Shown: in pieces, positions 60,990 through 64,000 of the stretch
Layout of the letters: each line of letters opens with the position of its first letter
How positions within the stretch are numbered: position 1 is the stretch's first letter
NCBI RefSeq assembly: GCF_022808595.1
Contig: NZ_JAKUCN010000008.1
Span: 62,001 to 126,000, forward strand
Source: Microvirga solisilvae
Lineage (GTDB): Bacteria > Pseudomonadota > Alphaproteobacteria > Rhizobiales > Beijerinckiaceae
Length of the DNA stretch: 64,000 nucleotides
Reading direction: 5' to 3'
Translations under genes and position numbers: made by a program
Notes under the pieces: generated by a model
Databases searched by the model: none
Told to the model about the DNA's origin: nothing
Seen by the model: the letters and a program-made list of their open reading frames with translations, nothing else

Positions 60990-62018
60990 TTACCGTTCCG
61001 TCAGCTTCAGCTCGATGCGCCGGTTGCGTGCGTAAGCCTCTTCCGTCGTGCCGTTATCGAGCGGCTGATACTCACCGAAACCTGCCGCGACGAGGTGCTG
61101 CGGCTGCACGCCCCGGGCGATGAGCGCCTGCACCATCGCGATGGCGCGGGCCGAGGAGAGAGCCCAGTTCGAGGCGAATTGCGCGGTATTGATCGGGCGC
61201 GCATCGGTGTGGCCGTCGACGCGGATCACCCATGGAATATCCGGCGGCACCTGCTTTTCCAACTCGACGAGGGCGCTGGCGATACGGTCGATTTCGCCGG
61301 AAGCCTCGGGGCGCAGGAAGGCTTGGCCCGCGGGGAAGAGCACTTCCGACTGGAACACGAAGCGGTCGCCGACGATACGCACATCGGGCCGGTTGCCGAG
61401 GATCTGCCGCAGGCGTCCGAAGAAGTCGGAGCGGTAGCGGGCGAGTTCCTGCACGCGCTGGGCCAGCGCCACGTTCAGGCGGCTGCCGAGATCGGCGATG
61501 CGGGCCTGGCTTTCCTTGTCTCGGTTTTCGGAAGCATTGAGCGCCTCTTCCAGCGCCGCGAGCTGGCGGCGCATGGCGGCGATCTGCTGGTTGAGGATTT
61601 CCACCTGGCTCAAGGCCCGGCCGGTGGCCTGCTTCTCGGCCTCGAGCGCGGCGCTCAGCTCACCGGCTTGGCTTTGCGCCGCACCGCCCGATTCCACGAG
61701 GCCTTGCAGACGTGCCCGCTCGGCTTCCGCCGCGCGTAAAGTGCTTTGCAGAGATGAAATGCTCTCCTCCGCCGTGCGACGGCCCGAGCGTTCGAGGGAG
61801 AGGAGATCGGTGAGTTCCGCGATCTGGCGGTTGAGCCTGTCGAGCACCGTGTCGCGGCCAGACAGCTCGCGGGACAGGAAGAACTGCCCGACCGTGAAGA
61901 CCGAAATCAGGAAGATGATGGCGAGAAGCAGCGTGGAGAGAGCATCCACGAAGCCCGGCCAGTAATTGAGCTGCCCGCCGCGCCCGCGCCTGCGTCCCCC
62001 TGAACTCGAAACCGGCAT
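60990..62018 (-). CDS. MotB/OmpA-type peptidoglycan-binding stator-like protein
   Basis: A 342-residue inner-membrane protein: one N-terminal helix (LNYWPGFVDALSTLLLAIIFLI, with Asp25 in the position of the MotB/ExbD proton-carrying Asp), a long coiled coil (about 60-200) and a C-terminal OmpA-like domain with VIRVDGHTDARPI, ALSSARAIAMVQAL and RNRRIELKL. It should form a proton-driven unit with the MotA-like protein encoded immediately upstream (1-base overlap TGATG). No flagellar genes are nearby, so a flagellar role is unlikely. Confidence 0.9.
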   Translation of the reverse strand: MPVSSSGGRRRGRGGQLNYWPGFVDALSTLLLAIIFLISVFTVGQFFLSRELSGRDTVLDRLNRQIAELTDLLSLERSGRRTAEESISSLQSTLRAAEAERARLQGLVESGGAAQSQAGELSAALEAEKQATGRALSQVEILNQQIAAMRRQLAALEEALNASENRDKESQARIADLGSRLNVALAQRVQELARYRSDFFGRLRQILGNRPDVRIVGDRFVFQSEVLFPAGQAFLRPEASGEIDRIASALVELEKQVPPDIPWVIRVDGHTDARPINTAQFASNWALSSARAIAMVQALIARGVQPQHLVAAGFGEYQPLDNGTTEEAYARNRRIELKLTER

Positions 62019-62977
62019 CAGGAGAGCCTTTCACGGGAGATGCGGTCGAGCACCTGCTTCAGCTCCTTCTCGCGGGTGGCCTGAGCCTCCACCCAGTCGC
62101 GGATCATCTGCTGCTCCGCGCGCATGTGCTGGACGAGGCCCTGCACGCCTTCGGCGAGATTGGCCATGGCCTGCGTCGCCGCGCGCCCACCCGCGCCATC
62201 GTTCACGGCGGCGGTGAGGCGGTTGAGGGCGACCGTCAGATCGTGCGGCGTCGTGGAGCGCGGAAGCGCATCGGTGGGCGTGTCGGAGGTGGTGGTGGCG
62301 AGCCAATCCTCCAGCTCCGTATAGAAGCGGTTCTGCGCCTGGCCGACCTGCAGGTCGAGGAAGCCGAGAACGAGCGATCCGGCCAAGCCGAAGAGCGAGG
62401 CCGAGAAGGAGAGGCCCATGCCCTGGAGCGGGCCTGCCAGCGAGTTCTTCAATTCGTCGAAGAGCACGGCCGAATCCTGGCCCGTGCGGAGCGACCCGAT
62501 GATCCGGCCGACCGACCCCACCGTGTCGATGAGGCCCCAGAAGGTGCCGAGGAGGCCGAGGAACACCAGAAGGCCCGCCATGTAGCGCAGGATCTCGCGG
62601 CTCTCGTCGAGGCGTGCGCCGACCGAGTCGAGCAGGGAGCGCATGGCCGCGATGGAGACGGAATTGCCCGAGCGGTTGCCGATGAAGGCCGCCATGGGAG
62701 CAAGCAGCACCGGCGGGGTGGGGGCGACCAGCCCTTCCTCAGTCTGGCGCAGGGTGTTGACCCAGCGCACTTCGGGGAAGAGGCGCCAGACCTGGCGGAT
62801 GGCCAGGATGATGCCGATGAACATCACGCCCAGGATCAGGGCGTTGAGGCCGGGATTCGCCTGGAAGGCCTCCCAGATCTGCCTGTACAGGATGAAGGCG
62901 ATAAACCCAGCCAAAACCAGAAAGACCGCCATGCGGATGAGATAGATCCGCGGTGGGGTAAGGGGTTGGTCCGCCAT
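62018..62977 (-). CDS. MotA/TolQ/ExbB-type proton channel protein
   Basis: A 319-residue inner-membrane protein with two N-terminal helices (VFLVLAGFIAFILY, LNALILGVMFIGIILAI) and two in the channel domain (MAGLLVFLGLLGTFWGLIDTVGSV and ASLFGLAGSLVLGFLDLQV), the latter with the family's GT and polar channel residues. CAGGA lies 5 bases before ATG 62977. Partner of the following MotB-like protein. Substrate or load is unknown. Confidence 0.88.
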   Translation of the reverse strand: MADQPLTPPRIYLIRMAVFLVLAGFIAFILYRQIWEAFQANPGLNALILGVMFIGIILAIRQVWRLFPEVRWVNTLRQTEEGLVAPTPPVLLAPMAAFIGNRSGNSVSIAAMRSLLDSVGARLDESREILRYMAGLLVFLGLLGTFWGLIDTVGSVGRIIGSLRTGQDSAVLFDELKNSLAGPLQGMGLSFSASLFGLAGSLVLGFLDLQVGQAQNRFYTELEDWLATTTSDTPTDALPRSTTPHDLTVALNRLTAAVNDGAGGRAATQAMANLAEGVQGLVQHMRAEQQMIRDWVEAQATREKELKQVLDRISRERLS

Positions 62978-63091
62978 CGTTATCCTGTGCTCAAGTGCTT
63001 CGGGGCTGATGCAGTGTGACCGCCCCGTCCCCAAGGATCAAGCACGAGCATGGCCGCACTCTAGGCCACGAACAGGAATATCGTATCCTAA

Positions 63092-63140
63092 AGCATCGGA
63101 CCCAAAAGTGGATTTGCACTTTTGGGACCAGTCCAATGCT
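63092..63140. repeat. palindromic intergenic repeat, CCCAAAAGTG type copy B
   Basis: AGCATCGGAC...GTCCAATGCT outer arms and CCCAAAAGTG/CACTTTTGGG inner arms. Same design as 20676-20724. It lies between suhB and the stator-like operon. Confidence 0.78.
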
Positions 63141-63147
63141 CCAAAAA

Positions 63148-63942
63148 TCAGGCTTTTGCCTTCTTGAGCAGCTTCAGAAGCTCGCGATGCATGAACTCGT
63201 TGCCGCAGGCGACGGAGCCGGTGGCCATGGGGTTCGGAACGCCGTCCGCATCGGAGACGTAGCCGCCGGCCTCGCGCACCATGAGGATGCCCGCCGCGAT
63301 GTCCCAGGTGTTCAGGCCACGCTCCCAATAAGCGTCGAAGCGTCCGCAGGCCACATAAGCCAAGTCGAGGGCTGCAGCGCCGAAGCGGCGCATGCCGCCG
63401 GCATTGGCCATGACGGACACGCACTCACGCATGAAGAGGCCGTGATCGCCCTTGCCGATATGGGGCAGGCCGCAGGCGACGACGGCTTCCGCCATCTCGT
63501 CGCGGGCCGCCACGCGGATGCGGCGGTTGTTGAGATAGGCGCCCTTGCCCTTCTCGGCGATGAACAGCTCGTCCTTGGCGGGGTCGTAGATCACGCCGGC
63601 GACGATCTGGCCATCGCGCTCGAGGCCGACGGAGATCGCGAATTGCGGCAGGCCGTGCAGGAAGTTCGTGGTGCCGTCGAGCGGGTCGATATGCCAGCGG
63701 TGGCTCGTATCAGTGCCCTCGACGATGCCGGATTCCTCCATGACGAAGCCGTAGCCGGGACGGGCCTTCTCAAGGGCTTCACGCAGGATCTTCTCGGCCT
63801 TGCGGTCGGCGGCGGACACGAAGTCGCCGGGGCCTTTGCGCGAAACCTGCAGGTTCTCCACCTCGCCGAAGTCGCGCTTCAAGGATCGCGAAGCCTTCAT
63901 CACGGCATCGGTCATGACGGTCATGAGGGGCGAGCGGATCAT
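63148..63942 (-). CDS. suhB: inositol-1-monophosphatase SuhB
   Basis: A 264-residue Mg-dependent phosphatase. Motifs in order are EESG (68-72), WHIDPLDGTTNFLHG and the late WERGLNTWDIAAGILMVREAGG. It hydrolyses inositol monophosphates; in E. coli SuhB also joins the rRNA antitermination complex. It ends near a palindromic repeat and starts 58 bases from the window edge. The name-sharing suhB-type sRNA lies 5.7 kb away. Confidence 0.94.
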   Translation of the reverse strand: MIRSPLMTVMTDAVMKASRSLKRDFGEVENLQVSRKGPGDFVSAADRKAEKILREALEKARPGYGFVMEESGIVEGTDTSHRWHIDPLDGTTNFLHGLPQFAISVGLERDGQIVAGVIYDPAKDELFIAEKGKGAYLNNRRIRVAARDEMAEAVVACGLPHIGKGDHGLFMRECVSVMANAGGMRRFGAAALDLAYVACGRFDAYWERGLNTWDIAAGILMVREAGGYVSDADGVPNPMATGSVACGNEFMHRELLKLLKKAKA

Positions 63943-64000
63943 TGGACAGGTCCTGGCAAAGAGCGAAAATTCAGATGATGTGGTCGATGAACCACGGGAG

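Noticed and set aside
60990..62977. Possible Zorya-type defence system (ZorA/ZorB resemble MotA/MotB)
   Set aside because: No zorC, zorD or zorE homologue or nuclease lies next to the pair; the neighbours are an ABC exporter, DUF3606 and suhB, and the pair reads as a conserved housekeeping locus.
63971..64000. C-terminus of a minus-strand gene at the right edge (10 codons ending PWFIDHII, then TGA)
   Set aside because: Ten codons cannot be identified or told apart from chance.

Overview
The window reads as a chromosomal segment of an alphaproteobacterium of the order Hyphomicrobiales (Rhizobiales). The evidence is high GC, dense coding, CpdR, RcdA, GapR and TrcR homologues, a three-subunit proton-translocating transhydrogenase, an aa3 oxidase subunit IV, and typical Rhizobiales palindromic repeats. 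A Methylobacteriaceae member such as Microvirga would fit, but that is inference. No IS element, prophage, CRISPR array, rRNA operon or plasmid function was seen.

Layout. 1-14 kb: a partial DUF1254 protein, threonine aldolase, a small heat-shock protein behind a ROSE-type RNA thermometer, a lipase-like hydrolase, histidinol-phosphatase, an MFS carrier, N-formylglutamate amidohydrolase, CpdR, tRNA-Val(GAC), bL36, pyruvate kinase with DUF1036, a DMT carrier, a second N-formylglutamate amidohydrolase, DUF1244 and GapR. 14.4-24.6 kb: a molybdenum-hydroxylase locus of the form II CO-dehydrogenase-like type. Structural genes coxG, coxS, coxL, coxM, coxD and coxE lie on the minus strand. Divergent maturation genes encode two XdhC pieces, a molybdopterin-binding protein and a MocA-type cytidylyltransferase. 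24.6-31 kb: a class I ribonucleotide reductase whose small subunit has the class Ic (Mn/Fe) signature, read from a cobalamin riboswitch, then NAD synthetase.

31-42.5 kb: a thioesterase, a DUF1989 protein, two cell-wall enzymes (M15/DUF882 and an L,D-transpeptidase), an AAA+ Fis-type regulator lacking GAFTGA, oligoendopeptidase F, an ABC1 kinase and a glycosyltransferase. 42.6-51.6 kb: the aa3 subunit, pntAA-pntAB-(secreted orphan)-pntB, a GNAT, a nucleotidyltransferase, a TPR lipoprotein, bS21, purE-purK and a divergent DUF465 pair. 51.7-64 kb: a TauE carrier, propionyl-CoA synthetase, an AT-richer orphan, TrcR, a quinone oxidoreductase, DUF1192, an MmgR/suhB-type sRNA, RcdA, bL31, an ABC exporter, DUF3606, a MotA/MotB-like pair and SuhB.

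The most notable points are the class Ic reductase behind a B12 riboswitch, the complete form II Mo-hydroxylase locus of unknown substrate, the ROSE thermometer, the MmgR-like sRNA, four cell-cycle regulators in one window, and several short genes below usual ORF cut-offs (DUF3606, a 45-residue membrane protein, bL36). Assignments rest on motif reading by eye; no database search was run.
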